NCBI GenBank assembly: GCA_937981555.1
Contig: CALJOK010000019.1
Span: forward strand, 40,994-104,993
Source: an uncultured Saprospiraceae bacterium
GTDB lineage: Bacteria; Bacteroidota; Bacteroidia; Chitinophagales; Saprospiraceae
Length of the DNA stretch: 64,000 bases
Direction: 5' to 3'
The notes beneath the pieces are model-generated. The model did not search any database. It was given only the letters and a program-made list of their open reading frames with translations, and was not told the DNA's origin. Made by a program: the position numbers and the translations under genes. Each line of letters starts with the position of its first letter. The first letter of the stretch is position 1. Positions 1-9,729 of the stretch are shown here, piece after piece.

Positions 1-1
1 T

Positions 2-91
2 GAAGGACTTCATTTGGCAAAAATTCTTCGACAAATTCCAGAAGTGAGTTCCGTTCGTTTAGCTTTTGACGATGCTGCGGAAATCATTTAA
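2..91 (+). CDS. C-terminal fragment of an unidentified protein
   Basis: An open frame runs in from the left edge and stops at 89-91. It gives 29 residues ending in DDAAEII. The fragment is too short to assign to a family. It ends 20 bases before the membrane-fusion gene, so it is probably the upstream member of the same export operon; that link is inference from spacing only. Confidence 0.5.
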   Translation, partial: EGLHLAKILRQIPEVSSVRLAFDDAAEII

Positions 92-111
92 ACTGATATT
101 AATTACGGAAA

Positions 112-1191
112 ATGAAAAAATTTAATTTAGTATATCTGCTGTTTTTTTTAGTCATTGGTTTGATTTGGCAAATCAATACACGATATGGAAAACATACGGT
201 GATGTTTTACGGATTTGCAGAAACGAAGGAAACAGAAATTAATTTGGATCATCCTGTAGAGGTTAATCGACTGTTGGTGACGCCTGGTCAAAAAGTAAAA
301 AAAGGAGAATTATTGGCAGAAGTAACTCACTCTACTTTTGGTTTGAAATTGAATAATATTTCTCACTCGATGGATGAGTTGCGATTGGAAGAAAGTATTT
401 GGAAAGCAGATATTCGTTCTTCCATCAGTAGATTAGAAGCTCAAAAAGTAGCTAAGGAAAGTGAATTGAATTCTCAAATCCGACAATTGGAAACGGAGAT
501 AGAAGTGAATCGCTCGTTGCTCGAAGGATTAAAAAGTATTGATGTTACTGAAGCAACAGTAGATCCAAGAAAAACAAAAATTGCTAGTTTAAAAGAAGAA
601 CTTGAATTGGTGGTAAAACCTTTGGAAGTACAAATCGCTAGACTGAACGAAGAATTGAATTCTCCCAATAGTCCAAAACGAATTCAAATTAGAAAATTAA
701 AGGAAGACCAAAAATTCTATACCGAGGAAAAAGATGGTCTCTCCATCTATGCTCCGAAGGATGGATTGATTGGAAATATTTATTGCAAGGAAAAAGAAAA
801 TATATCCTCCTTCAATACTTTAATTTCTTTTTATGAAGAAAATCCAACGATGGTGAAAGGTTATGTTCATGAAAATTTAATTCTTGAGGTAGCGGTAGGA
901 GATACGTTGGAAGCAATTTCTACTCAGCATCCTGAGCATAAGTGCCAAGGAGTGATTACTGGTTTAGGTTCTCGAATTGTTGAAATTCCAGATCGTCTTA
1001 GAAAGAATCCAGACTTAAAAACTTATGGACGGGAAGTATTAATTTCAATTCCTCCAAGTAACTTTTTTTTACAAAAAGAAAAAGTGATTTTAAATTTGTT
1101 GAAAGCAACGTCACGACCTGCTAGTATCTTTGATTCCATCTTGGATTCGAGTGAGGAGAAAACCAATAAAGTAATTACAGGAAAAGGATGA
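112..1191 (+). CDS. HlyD-like periplasmic membrane fusion protein
   Basis: This 359-residue protein has one N-terminal membrane segment (about residues 6-20). A biotinyl-lipoyl half-motif follows at about 47-72 (VTPGQKVKKGELLAEV). A long Glu/Lys/Arg-rich coiled coil spans about 80-205, the second lipoyl half is near 208-230 (YAPKDGLIGNIYC), and a beta-rich domain closes the chain. This order is that of HlyD/RND adaptors, which bridge an inner-membrane pump and a TolC-type channel. The stop overlaps the next gene's start by four bases (ATGA), so the two are translationally coupled. The pump itself is not visible and may lie left of the window. Family assignment is firm; the substrate is unknown. 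Confidence 0.85.
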   Translation: MKKFNLVYLLFFLVIGLIWQINTRYGKHTVMFYGFAETKETEINLDHPVEVNRLLVTPGQKVKKGELLAEVTHSTFGLKLNNISHSMDELRLEESIWKADIRSSISRLEAQKVAKESELNSQIRQLETEIEVNRSLLEGLKSIDVTEATVDPRKTKIASLKEELELVVKPLEVQIARLNEELNSPNSPKRIQIRKLKEDQKFYTEEKDGLSIYAPKDGLIGNIYCKEKENISSFNTLISFYEENPTMVKGYVHENLILEVAVGDTLEAISTQHPEHKCQGVITGLGSRIVEIPDRLRKNPDLKTYGREVLISIPPSNFFLQKEKVILNLLKATSRPASIFDSILDSSEEKTNKVITGKG

Positions 1192-2510
1192 TGAGAAAAA
1201 TTGAATATCGAATATTGAACGCTGGCGCGAAGGAATTGCGGATAGAGAAGTTTTTACAATGGAAAATCCGGATACTTTTTAGTGTTGTTTTTCTTTTTGT
1301 AAATGTAGTGTTATTAAATGCACAGAATACACTTTCCTCTTCTGAGATTTTAGCTTCGGCTAAACAACAATATGTTTTGGGACTTCAACAACAGCGAGTT
1401 GATTTTTTAAAAAACTCCGCTCATAAATTACCACTAGTTGATGAAATGGAATTCAGGACGGAGACGAATGATTTCTTATTGAGAGAGCAACAATATGTAC
1501 TTCGAGGTAGATTTCACACCAAAGCGCAGCAACGAGCGCATGCAGATTTTCAACAAGCAAAAATAGAATTAAACACGATCGACGAGCAACTCTTGATGCA
1601 AGATTTGTTGCGAGATAGATATGATGCAATTGTTAAGGTTTCTTATTTTGAAAAATTACTTGTTGCGAAAAAAGAACAAAAAATTTTGCTAGAAGATCGA
1701 ATGACGGTTTTGAAAAAAAGTGTCAATCTACCTAAGTTTAATATTTTGGATTTGATTGATGCAGAAGATGATTTGCATCTAGCAGATCGTGATATTTTAA
1801 GATTAAAAAATGCCTTGAATTTAGCGCAGCAAAAAATATTTCGATATTCTAATGAGCGAGGATATTTAAAAACAGATGACTTGCAGTTGATTGATATGGA
1901 ACAACTTATGGAAGTTGCCCGATCACTTTCATCAGAACCTTCAACAGCACATGCTACTTTAGTGAAAAGGAATTTGAATATAAATCTAGCGGCGAAAGAG
2001 CAAGCAATTCGAAGGACACAAGAAGAAAATACGATTGATTATTTTCAAGCTCAAATAGGAGGGACAGACGATAGGGGATTTCGACAAAATTTCTCTTTGG
2101 GAATGGGAATTACGATTCCCGTTCGAAATCGACAACAAAAAAATATCGATGAATTAGAATTTGAAAAAATAGACGAAGGACTGAAATATGAGGAGCTTAA
2201 AATTAAACTCAAAGAACGCATGACTCAAATTCGATTGGAGATGGAAACGCAATTTGAATTATATCAATTGCTCAATCAACAATTGGAAAATAGCCAAGCG
2301 GATGAAGTCCTCGAACAATATCAAAAAGTCGCTGGTGCATCACCCATCGCGATGTTAAAATTAAAAGGAAGTCAATTCAAAAAAGAGTTGGAACAATTTA
2401 GAATTCAGCAAGATATTTATTTGTTGTATGTGGAATTGTTGGATGCTTCGGGGAAGATGATGGAGTTGCCGTTGCGGAATTATTTGATGGGGAGTTTGGA
2501 GGCGTTTTAA
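1188..2510 (+). CDS. TolC-like outer membrane efflux protein
   Basis: This 440-residue protein begins inside the stop of the adaptor gene. A hydrophobic export segment lies near residues 29-45 and ends in LNAQ, a plausible cleavage site. The N-terminus is long for a signal peptide, so the true start may be further in. The rest is almost wholly alpha-helical with heptad-like Leu/Gln/Glu patterns and two similar halves, as expected for the outer-membrane-factor (TolC) fold. A glycine-rich beta segment sits near residues 290-310 (FSLGMGITIPVRN). With the upstream adaptor it should make a trans-envelope export channel. The cargo cannot be told from the sequence. Confidence 0.8.
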   Translation: MMRKIEYRILNAGAKELRIEKFLQWKIRILFSVVFLFVNVVLLNAQNTLSSSEILASAKQQYVLGLQQQRVDFLKNSAHKLPLVDEMEFRTETNDFLLREQQYVLRGRFHTKAQQRAHADFQQAKIELNTIDEQLLMQDLLRDRYDAIVKVSYFEKLLVAKKEQKILLEDRMTVLKKSVNLPKFNILDLIDAEDDLHLADRDILRLKNALNLAQQKIFRYSNERGYLKTDDLQLIDMEQLMEVARSLSSEPSTAHATLVKRNLNINLAAKEQAIRRTQEENTIDYFQAQIGGTDDRGFRQNFSLGMGITIPVRNRQQKNIDELEFEKIDEGLKYEELKIKLKERMTQIRLEMETQFELYQLLNQQLENSQADEVLEQYQKVAGASPIAMLKLKGSQFKKELEQFRIQQDIYLLYVELLDASGKMMELPLRNYLMGSLEAF

Positions 2511-2527
2511 ATTAGATTTTTTTTGAC

Positions 2528-2577
2528 AAAAAGAAAGCCCTTCTATATTTTTTAAAATCTAGAAGGGCTTTCTTTTT
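2528..2577. terminator. Bidirectional intrinsic terminator
   Basis: A perfect 18-bp inverted repeat (arms 2528-2545 and 2560-2577) has A-runs on the left and T-runs on the right. It lies between the convergent efflux gene and S9 peptidase gene and can end transcription from both sides. Confidence 0.9.
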
Positions 2578-2586
2578 AAAAATAAA

Positions 2587-4500
2587 CTATCCCTTAATTT
2601 TCTTTTTTAAATATTTATCTAAAAATATAAGAGCTTTACTATAACCTTCAATCTGATTTTCCTTTTTCACAAAGCCATGTCCTTCATCCTCAAAAAGTAC
2701 ATATTCCACCGGAATATTATTCTTTTTGATAGCAGCGACCATCTCATCTGATTCTACTTGAAGTACTCTTGGATCAGTTGCTCCCTGCAAAACCATAACT
2801 GGATTTTTAACTTTATCGCCATGGAAAACTGGAGAAATATCATAAAGTCGAGTACTATCTGCAGTATTCGGATCACCCATTTCTAAGTAGAGCGCCTCTC
2901 TAAATGATTCCCACCAAGGTGGAATATTTTTTAAAGTACGCAACCAGTTAGTTACTCCAAAAAGATTCACCCCAACTTCAAATTCTTCAGGCGTGTGAGT
3001 CATCGCTCGCATCGTCATAAATCCTCCATAAGATCCTCCGATGATACCAATTTTTTCACCATCTATATAAGGTTGCTGAGCTAACCATCTTTTTCCTTCG
3101 ATGCAATCTTGCAAATCTTTTTCACCATGATTTTGGTCATCCATTTTGAAAAAAGTTTTTCCATAACCGCTACTCCCTCGATTGTTGACGGCTAAAACTG
3201 CATAGCCATGATTGACTAAATATTGAATAAACGAAGAGTAATTAGCACGCGACTGACCACCTGGTCCACCATGAACCCAAACTAAAGCAGGGACTTTATT
3301 TTCTTTGGTCGCACCTTTTGGTTTATAATAAATCGCTGGAATCTGCACGTCATCAAAAGATTTATATCGAACGATTTCCGCTTCCACTAGATCATTAGGA
3401 TTAATTTCAGCGTTGAGTGTTTTGGTCAACTGTTTATGATTTTTAGTTCCAAAGTCATAGAGGTAAAGATTGTTAGTAGATTTAGAACTTCCTGCTGAGA
3501 AGATCATTTTATCCTCACTTCTAGAAATTCTAACGGAAGAAACATCTCCATTTGGAATATCAGGGAATGATATATTCTGATCAGTTGAAGTGTCTAATAT
3601 TTTGACCACAGTTTTGCCATCTTGATTAATTCCCACGACTCTGTATTTTCCTTTTTTTGAAAAATAAGCATAGGAAATATCCCAATCTTCTTCCATGACT
3701 TTTTCTCTTTTGGCAGTTTCAATATCGTATCTCATTAAGTATTGAAATTCACTTCCATCATTGGTCAGATAATAAAAGGACTTGCTATCCACACTAAAAT
3801 CAGCAGAACTATTTCCAGATAAGTTTTCATTTATTTTTATTTTTTTATTGGTTTTAGTGTTCAATAAAAACAAATCGACATCATTGGTATTAATTACTTT
3901 TGTTACAGCGATGTATTGTTTGTCATTTGACATTCCATTGAAATCAAACCCTTCCGTATTTTCATAAAGGAGTTTTGAATCAAAATTTTCAGCGTCCATT
4001 TCATAAACATCCATGTATTTTTTATCCCTTTTATTAGAACCATAAAAGAAACTTTTTAAATCGTCACTCCATCCATAAAACCCAGCTTTGGCTCCTTCGT
4101 CTGGAGTCAATTCTTTAGTTGAACCATCTTCATTTTGGAGGAAAATATGATCAATCTCATCGCCTCCATTATCAGCGGTATAGATCATTCGATTATCATT
4201 CGGAAAAAGAGAAGACGCCCAAACAGATTCATCTTTTGATTCAGTTATTGGTTTGCGTTCACCTGATTCTAAATTAATTAGATAGGCATTATAAATTCCA
4301 GATTCATTACTTCCCACCAGAATTTCTTTTTCATCATGAGAAAAAGACCTAGCGTAAATATTAGTGTTACTTAAAAACTGTTCAATGGAATATTGTTGAT
4401 GAGTGGTGGCAACTGGATCTGAAGAATCATTTTTAGTTTCAGATTGTTTGCACGTAAAAAATAAGAAAGAAAAGGATAAAAAAAATAATAGATTTTTCAT
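2587..4500 (-). CDS. S9 family prolyl oligopeptidase-like lipoprotein
   Basis: The protein has 637 residues. The N-terminus is a lipoprotein signal (FFTCKQ, lipidated Cys near 17), so it should sit in the periplasm or on the outer membrane. Residues about 35-370 are WD40/TolB-like beta-propeller blades (for example TADNGGDEIDH and YLTNDGSEF). The C-terminal alpha/beta-hydrolase carries the full S9 triad: Ser490 in GGSYGGF, Asp576 in GATDPRV and His608 in EDEGHGF. The family cleaves short peptides, often after proline or in dipeptidyl steps; the exact specificity is not readable here. The gene stands alone, with terminator hairpins on both sides. Confidence 0.92.
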   Translation of the reverse strand: MKNLLFFLSFSFLFFTCKQSETKNDSSDPVATTHQQYSIEQFLSNTNIYARSFSHDEKEILVGSNESGIYNAYLINLESGERKPITESKDESVWASSLFPNDNRMIYTADNGGDEIDHIFLQNEDGSTKELTPDEGAKAGFYGWSDDLKSFFYGSNKRDKKYMDVYEMDAENFDSKLLYENTEGFDFNGMSNDKQYIAVTKVINTNDVDLFLLNTKTNKKIKINENLSGNSSADFSVDSKSFYYLTNDGSEFQYLMRYDIETAKREKVMEEDWDISYAYFSKKGKYRVVGINQDGKTVVKILDTSTDQNISFPDIPNGDVSSVRISRSEDKMIFSAGSSKSTNNLYLYDFGTKNHKQLTKTLNAEINPNDLVEAEIVRYKSFDDVQIPAIYYKPKGATKENKVPALVWVHGGPGGQSRANYSSFIQYLVNHGYAVLAVNNRGSSGYGKTFFKMDDQNHGEKDLQDCIEGKRWLAQQPYIDGEKIGIIGGSYGGFMTMRAMTHTPEEFEVGVNLFGVTNWLRTLKNIPPWWESFREALYLEMGDPNTADSTRLYDISPVFHGDKVKNPVMVLQGATDPRVLQVESDEMVAAIKKNNIPVEYVLFEDEGHGFVKKENQIEGYSKALIFLDKYLKKKIKG

Positions 4501-4583
4501 TGATGGAGGTTTTGATTAAAAAATAATTTGGAGTATAGATTCTCTAAAAGTAGTAAAATATCTTTGAACCTAATGACAAATAA

Positions 4584-4620
4584 AAAACTCGATCGATGCA
4601 TTTTGCCTCGATCGAGTTTT
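4584..4620 (-). terminator. Hairpin between ftsK and the S9 peptidase gene
   Basis: Perfect 13-bp arms (4584-4596 and 4608-4620) built on CTCGATCGA are followed by T-rich DNA on the minus strand. It is a second stop signal downstream of ftsK. Confidence 0.6.
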
Positions 4621-4649
4621 ATTTTAACCTTAAAAATAGGCATAAAAAA

Positions 4650-4703
4650 AACCCAGCAAATCAATGATTTACCGGGTTGTGGCTTCGTAATATTATTACG
4701 AAG
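4650..4703 (-). terminator. Tandem hairpins ending ftsK
   Basis: Two hairpins stand directly after the ftsK stop. The first has 10-bp arms and a 1-nt loop (4683-4703). The second pairs AACCC with GGGTT and AAATC with GATTT (4650-4678). On the minus strand the second is followed by a run of T, the usual form of a Rho-independent terminator. Confidence 0.75.
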
Positions 4704-4710
4704 TTGCCTC

Positions 4711-7254
4711 CTATTTCCTAGTTCTAATATCTTCCAAATACCGTTCCAATTCTATCTCGTCATATATTAAAACTTCTCTGGCTTTACTTCCTACACTTGG
4801 TCCCACAATCCCTAAAGCCTCCAATTGGTCCATAATTCGACCAGCTCGATTATATCCTAATTTTAGTCTTCTTTGTATCATTGAAGTGGAGCCATGTTGA
4901 TTTGACACAATCAATCTGGCAGCATCTTCGAAGTTATCATCTAAGTCTTTAGTATTGACTGCACCTGGTTTCGAACTGTCATCATCGTCTCCATGAAATT
5001 CAGGTAAGAAAAATGGTTCTACATAGCCTCTTTGTGAACTAATAAAATCAATTACTTTTTCCACCTCAGGCGTATCCACAAATGCACATTGCAATCGAAC
5101 TAAATCACTTCCATACGATAACAACATATCTCCACGACCAATCAATCGATCTGCACCACCTGTATCCAAAATAGTTCTTGAATCTACTCTTGCCGTTACT
5201 TTAAAGGCAATTCGTGCAGGGAAATTCGCTTTGATTACCCCCGTAATAATATTTACAGAAGGTCGCTGAGTTGCAATAATTAAGTGAATCCCAACCGCCC
5301 GTGACAATTGTGCTAAACGTCCAATCGGCAGCTCTACTTCTTTTCCCGCAGTCATAATTAAATCGGCAAACTCATCCACCACCAAAATAATGAAAGGCAT
5401 AAATTTATGTCCTTTATTCGGATTCAATCTACGCGAAATAAATTTTTCATTATACTCTCGAATATTTCTCGCATGTGCTTTTTTCAATAAATCATATCGA
5501 GTGTCCATCTCAATCATCAAGGAGTTCAAAGTATGAACTACTTTGGTTACATCGGTAACAATCGGTTCATCCAATCCTGGTAAGTAAGCCAAGAAATGAT
5601 TTTCAATTTTACTGTATGGAAAAAGCTCTACTTTCTTCGGATCAATCAAAACAAGTTTAACTTGAGATGGATGTTTCTTATAAAGTATTGACATCAAAAT
5701 AACATTAATACCAACAGACTTACCTTGACCCGTTGCACCTGCAATCAAAAGGTGAGGCATCTTCGCTAAGTCGGCAACGAATACTTCATTCTGAATTGTT
5801 TTCCCCAATGCAATTGGCAAGTCCATTTTGGCTCGCTTATATTTATCTGATTGCAATAATTCTTTGAGCGAAACGATTTGTGTTTTCTTATTGGCTACCT
5901 CAATACCAATTGTTCCTTTTCCTGGAATCGGAGCAATAATCCGAATCCCCATAGCAGAAAGACTCAAGGCAATATCATCTTCCAAGTTTTTAATTTTGGA
6001 AATCCGAACACCTGGCGCAGGGACAATTTCATAAAGCGTAACGGTTGGACCGATAGTCGCTTTTATTTTTACAATCTCGATTTTGTAGTTCAACAAAGTC
6101 TCGATAATCTGATCTTTATTTTGTTCTAACTCTTGACGATCTATTTCAAAATTATCAGCATTATAATCTTCTAACAATGAAGTTATGGGATGCTCGTAGT
6201 GAGATAAATCTAAGGTTGGATCGTAAGGTTCGGTATGCAACTTATTATCCGTTTGGATTTCCAAAGTGGTTTCTGCATAGTCCGAAGTCAAAGTAGTTGC
6301 AGATTCACTTGTTGTTGGTTCATCTTCGCTAGGAACGAATGGAGTAGGAGCAGAGATTTCCATTTCTGCTTCACCTGAACGAAGCGTCTGAGGTTTCTCT
6401 CTTTTCTTTTTTTCCAACTCAAGAGCGAGTTGACCTTTTTTTACTTCTGGAGTTTTGTCGGCAGGAGCCGCACTTCCAGTTTCACCAGTTGATATTTCAA
6501 GGTCAGTAGAAACGTCTGCAGATTTATCAGTTGCACTTGAACTTCTAGGAAGTAATCCACCGGAGGTAGAAGTTTCTCTTTTGGAAGCAACTCGTGGGCG
6601 ACGTGTTTTCTTTTTCCCCAAAAAATTACCGCTAAACAAATCTTCAAAAAAGAAGCGAATATCTGAAATTACTTTTTCAAAAGTTAACTCATTAAAGTTT
6701 GGATTATTGGCCCAGATAAAAGCGGTGAAACCGGTGAATACAAGTAACGCAATTAATCCAACCGTTCCGATAAATTTCAATAACCAAGTCGTCGTCGCTT
6801 TTCCAAAAGCTCCACCATAAGGAAAGCTAGAAGATTGAAAAATGAAGTGAGATAGAATTGATAGAAACAACAGCAAGATGAATCCATTCCAGAACATCGA
6901 TACATTTTCACTAAATGGTCTTTCTCGAATAGTGTTGAGTCCTAATTTTCCAAAAACAAAAACAAATATAAATGCAGGCAAACCAAAGCCCCAGTAAAAA
7001 AACATATTAGAAACAATTGCACCTAATCGACCTAGCCAATTTGCCGCACCAATTTCTCCTTCATAGAGAAAACCCCACGAGTGTTCTAGGACTAAAGATT
7101 GATCAGTTTGCCAAGTAAACAAATAGGAAGTAAATGCAATAAAAAGATATAAAGCAATGAATATAGAGAACAGGCCGAGTAGCTTGTAAATTCGTTCGTC
7201 CTTAAATTTTGGAAAAGAAATATTTAGTTGTCCCTTACTTTTTTTTCTGGCCAT
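4711..7254 (-). CDS. ftsK: DNA translocase FtsK
   Basis: This 847-residue protein has four N-terminal membrane helices within about residues 25-180. A long acidic Ser/Thr/Glu-rich linker spans about 210-360. The alpha/beta motor follows, with the Walker A motif GATGQGKSVG near 505-514 and Walker B-like ILVVDEFADL. The last 65 or so residues are the winged-helix gamma domain (HGSTSMIQRRLKLGYNRAGR), which reads KOPS-like orienting sites. FtsK pumps the chromosome termini through the closing septum and assists XerCD recombination. The gene is monocistronic, with its own terminators. The linker is poorly conserved in this family, so its sequence is not informative. Confidence 0.96.
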   Translation of the reverse strand: MARKKSKGQLNISFPKFKDERIYKLLGLFSIFIALYLFIAFTSYLFTWQTDQSLVLEHSWGFLYEGEIGAANWLGRLGAIVSNMFFYWGFGLPAFIFVFVFGKLGLNTIRERPFSENVSMFWNGFILLLFLSILSHFIFQSSSFPYGGAFGKATTTWLLKFIGTVGLIALLVFTGFTAFIWANNPNFNELTFEKVISDIRFFFEDLFSGNFLGKKKTRRPRVASKRETSTSGGLLPRSSSATDKSADVSTDLEISTGETGSAAPADKTPEVKKGQLALELEKKKREKPQTLRSGEAEMEISAPTPFVPSEDEPTTSESATTLTSDYAETTLEIQTDNKLHTEPYDPTLDLSHYEHPITSLLEDYNADNFEIDRQELEQNKDQIIETLLNYKIEIVKIKATIGPTVTLYEIVPAPGVRISKIKNLEDDIALSLSAMGIRIIAPIPGKGTIGIEVANKKTQIVSLKELLQSDKYKRAKMDLPIALGKTIQNEVFVADLAKMPHLLIAGATGQGKSVGINVILMSILYKKHPSQVKLVLIDPKKVELFPYSKIENHFLAYLPGLDEPIVTDVTKVVHTLNSLMIEMDTRYDLLKKAHARNIREYNEKFISRRLNPNKGHKFMPFIILVVDEFADLIMTAGKEVELPIGRLAQLSRAVGIHLIIATQRPSVNIITGVIKANFPARIAFKVTARVDSRTILDTGGADRLIGRGDMLLSYGSDLVRLQCAFVDTPEVEKVIDFISSQRGYVEPFFLPEFHGDDDDSSKPGAVNTKDLDDNFEDAARLIVSNQHGSTSMIQRRLKLGYNRAGRIMDQLEALGIVGPSVGSKAREVLIYDEIELERYLEDIRTRK

Positions 7255-7445
7255 TATATATGTAATATTAGTGTTTCCCTTTTTTATTAATTTGTAGTTG
7301 ACCTCAGATTCTTACAGTTTGCAAAAATATGGATAAAAATGTGGAATACCGAATGAAAAGGAATGGATTATCGACGATTTAGTTGAAGGTTTTAGACGAA
7401 CTTATTTATTTCTTTTTTTACTTTTGGAAAAATAGAAAACGACTT

Positions 7446-7703
7446 ATGAAATTATCAGTTGAAATAAGCATGTATCCTTTGGATAAAAACTTTGGAGAGC
7501 ACATTTTAAATTTTATCAAAAGAATAAAATCTCATCCGAATATTTCATCCAGAACAAACAGTATGAGCACTCAGGTTTTTGGAGAATATGATGTGGTGAT
7601 GTCGGTTTTGCAAAAAGAGATGAAACCAATTTTTGCAGATGAAATCAAAACGGTGATGGTGATGAAGTTTATTAACGCAGATTTAGATTATAACTTTGAA
7701 TAA
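7446..7703 (+). CDS. Thiamine-binding/YkoF-like small protein (MTH1187 family)
   Basis: This protein has 85 residues if translation begins at the ATG at 7446 (MKLSVEISMYPL). An upstream in-frame TTG at 7383 would add an atypical Phe-rich stretch, so I reject it. The pattern SVEISMYPL, then a helix, then MSTQVFGEYDVVM matches the ferredoxin-like MTH1187/YkoF thiamine-binding family. Members are small cytoplasmic proteins, often beside thiamine or cofactor transport genes, with poorly defined function. The stop overlaps the next ATG by one base (TAATG), so the following membrane gene is coupled; together they may form a transporter-linked pair, which is inference. Confidence 0.7.
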   Translation: MKLSVEISMYPLDKNFGEHILNFIKRIKSHPNISSRTNSMSTQVFGEYDVVMSVLQKEMKPIFADEIKTVMVMKFINADLDYNFE

Positions 7704-8254
7704 TGAAAATACTAAATATCGTTTTTGGAATTCTTTTCTTGGGGACAATGTATTATGTGGTTTATTTAGGAAATCTTGAGATTGTTTTGGCAGAAAAAAC
7801 GAATCCTGCATTTAATTATTTGACTTTTGAAATGGCGCCAGATCGAGATTTCTCCAAAGCACTTTTTACTTCGATTCATGAAAATGGAATGACGGCAACT
7901 GCTCAAGAAACCTTGGATGAAGATGTTTGGTTTATTCTTTTTTATGTGAGTTCAACAGTCTTGGGCTGGATTCTTTTGTTGAAGAAATTTAATGTGAATA
8001 AAAATTGGTTGTTTATTTTGATAGCGATTTTAGGAGTAGCTGCTGGGATTTGTGATACAATTGAAAATGGACACTTAGCCAGTTTGTTGACTGATTGGGA
8101 AGGTGCAGCGAGTAACGGTTCTGTAGAAAAGGCATCCTTGTTTGCTAAAATAAAATTTGCGATAATTACTCCTTTAGCTTTGGGAGGATTGTTGGGGTGG
8201 ATTTATTTTTTCGGAAAAAAGGGAATTGGATTTTTTAAGAAACAGAAAGTATAA
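7703..8254 (+). CDS. Hypothetical four-helix membrane protein
   Basis: I do not recognise this 183-residue protein. It has four likely membrane helices, at about 4-22, 80-96, 105-122 and 152-170. A periplasmic or loop region between the first two carries NPAFNYLTFEM, and an acidic loop precedes the last helix. It is translationally coupled to the YkoF-like gene through a TAATG overlap. It ends nine bases from the convergent exopolyphosphatase gene without a visible terminator. Confidence 0.7.
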   Translation: MKILNIVFGILFLGTMYYVVYLGNLEIVLAEKTNPAFNYLTFEMAPDRDFSKALFTSIHENGMTATAQETLDEDVWFILFYVSSTVLGWILLLKKFNVNKNWLFILIAILGVAAGICDTIENGHLASLLTDWEGAASNGSVEKASLFAKIKFAIITPLALGGLLGWIYFFGKKGIGFFKKQKV

Positions 8255-8262
8255 CAATGTAT

Positions 8263-9168
8263 TTACGGGTTTCTCATTTCCCATAAGATTCCCTCTTTCA
8301 TCGCATAAGCAGAAACTAATATTTTTTTGATATCTACTTTTTTGAGAATAAAATCAATAAGGATTAAAGCCACTACGATCATGTCTGCACGAGTGAGCGG
8401 AATGCTTTCTTCAGCACGCCGTTCGTCCATATTCATCTTTAATATTTTTTGATAAATTGGATGAAAATTTTCCACGTTAATAGTTGCACTTAATGTTGTT
8501 TTTTGAGCGTTGGGGAGTACTTTTTCCAGAACATCAAAAGTGCCTGATGCACCGATCAGGCAAGTAGTTTTATGATTTTTTAAAACGTCAAAAAGTGGTT
8601 TTAAAATTTGTTCGAGATGGTTATGGAGTGAATCAATTTCCTGTATCGAAATCGGTTCTTCTTGATGAAAATTATTGTACAAAACTGCTACTCCAATTGG
8701 AAAACTCTCCGCCCAAAAAACTTCATTTTTATCAGCGATGATAAATTCCACACTTCCTCCGCCGATGTCCATAATCAATCCTTTCTCATTACCTAATTCG
8801 ACAGCTTGAGTGACTCCAAGGTGAATCAATCTAGCTTCTTCAGATCCTGAAATTAATTGAATAGAAAAACCACTTTCTGTTTTGGCATCGATGATAAATT
8901 CTTTGCCATTGCTAGCGGTGCGAAGTGCTGCAGTTCCAAAAGCCTTAATGTTTTTGACTTGATGATCGAGAAGGATTTTTTGAAAATGGGAAAGTGCCTG
9001 AAGTCCACGGAGGTATGCTTTTTCTCCAACTTTTCCAATCCCATCTTCCGCAAGTTTTACAAAAATTCGTTCTCGAAAAAGTTCAATCGTTTCTCCTTCT
9101 TCATTGGTCTCTACGATGAGTAAATGAAAAGTATTCGTCCCTAAATCAATAACACCATATCGGTTCAT
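8263..9168 (-). CDS. Exopolyphosphatase / GppA family phosphatase
   Basis: This 301-residue protein contains the ASKHA-fold phosphate motifs of the Ppx/GppA family. Phosphate-1 is VIDLGTNTFHLLI (residues 6-18) and phosphate-2 is LIMDIGGGSVEFII (about 136-149). The conserved Glu in SGSEEARLIHLG (about 107-118) is also present. It is the short two-domain form, without the C-terminal HD domain of E. coli Ppx. The family hydrolyses terminal phosphates of polyphosphate and/or pppGpp; short forms cannot be split between the two by sequence alone. The neighbouring lipoprotein gene (9186-9701) lies only 17 bases upstream on the same strand and may be co-transcribed. Confidence 0.9.
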   Translation of the reverse strand: MNRYGVIDLGTNTFHLLIVETNEEGETIELFRERIFVKLAEDGIGKVGEKAYLRGLQALSHFQKILLDHQVKNIKAFGTAALRTASNGKEFIIDAKTESGFSIQLISGSEEARLIHLGVTQAVELGNEKGLIMDIGGGSVEFIIADKNEVFWAESFPIGVAVLYNNFHQEEPISIQEIDSLHNHLEQILKPLFDVLKNHKTTCLIGASGTFDVLEKVLPNAQKTTLSATINVENFHPIYQKILKMNMDERRAEESIPLTRADMIVVALILIDFILKKVDIKKILVSAYAMKEGILWEMRNP

Positions 9169-9185
9169 AGAGAATTTTTAAAGCG

Positions 9186-9701
9186 TTATTGTTGAGGAGC
9201 TTGTTGGAGTTGCGCCAATAAACCGTTAAAAAACTGAACACCAGAAGGTGTCATGAAGTTAGCATATTTGGGTTGGTTGTTTTCCAAAAAAACAAAGTAG
9301 TTACATCCTTTAGAATAATAAATTAAACCTTCCAATGCGACGTTTCCATCTTTATAATAAATCATACGACCAAACGGAGGACAGTTGGCATCGACCAATG
9401 CAACCTCCTGAGCAATTTGACCAAGCGAATGACGTAAATCATTAGGTTCTTGACGACTAATGGTGAAGGGTAAATTATCAAAACTATAATCTACATAATC
9501 ACATTTGTCATATAATGCTTTGATCGTTTCAAAAGGAATGCTAGGGTACAAAGCTTTGCCATTGGATTTCATTTTTGTTTCTACTGCGGGAGGTTGAGAA
9601 GTCGTTTCTGTATGCGTTTTTGGAGCAGTAGGTTTTTCTGTATTGTTACAAGAAAAAGCAAAAAGTGCGAAGCATAAAATAGTGAAAGATCGAAGTATCA
9701 T
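9186..9701 (-). CDS. Hypothetical lipoprotein
   Basis: This 171-residue protein opens with a lipoprotein signal (ALFAFSCNN, Cys near 18). A Thr/Pro/Glu-rich linker follows to about residue 45. The remainder is a compact domain with two cysteines (KCDYVDY and DANCPPFGRM) and a third in SKGCNYFVF. I do not recognise the family. It is probably anchored in a membrane and exposed to the periplasm. It precedes the exopolyphosphatase gene on the same strand. Confidence 0.75.
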   Translation of the reverse strand: MILRSFTILCFALFAFSCNNTEKPTAPKTHTETTSQPPAVETKMKSNGKALYPSIPFETIKALYDKCDYVDYSFDNLPFTISRQEPNDLRHSLGQIAQEVALVDANCPPFGRMIYYKDGNVALEGLIYYSKGCNYFVFLENNQPKYANFMTPSGVQFFNGLLAQLQQAPQQ

Positions 9702-9729
9702 GTTTTTATAATTATTGTTTTTGAAAAAA

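Noticed and set aside
4528..4770. 80-codon plus-strand frame between the S9 peptidase gene and ftsK
   Set aside because: It runs across three terminator hairpins and into the 3' end of ftsK on the other strand; no sign of translation.
6455..6820. 121-codon plus-strand frame opposite the ftsK linker
   Set aside because: It lies opposite the low-complexity linker of ftsK, has no family features, and has no promoter of its own.
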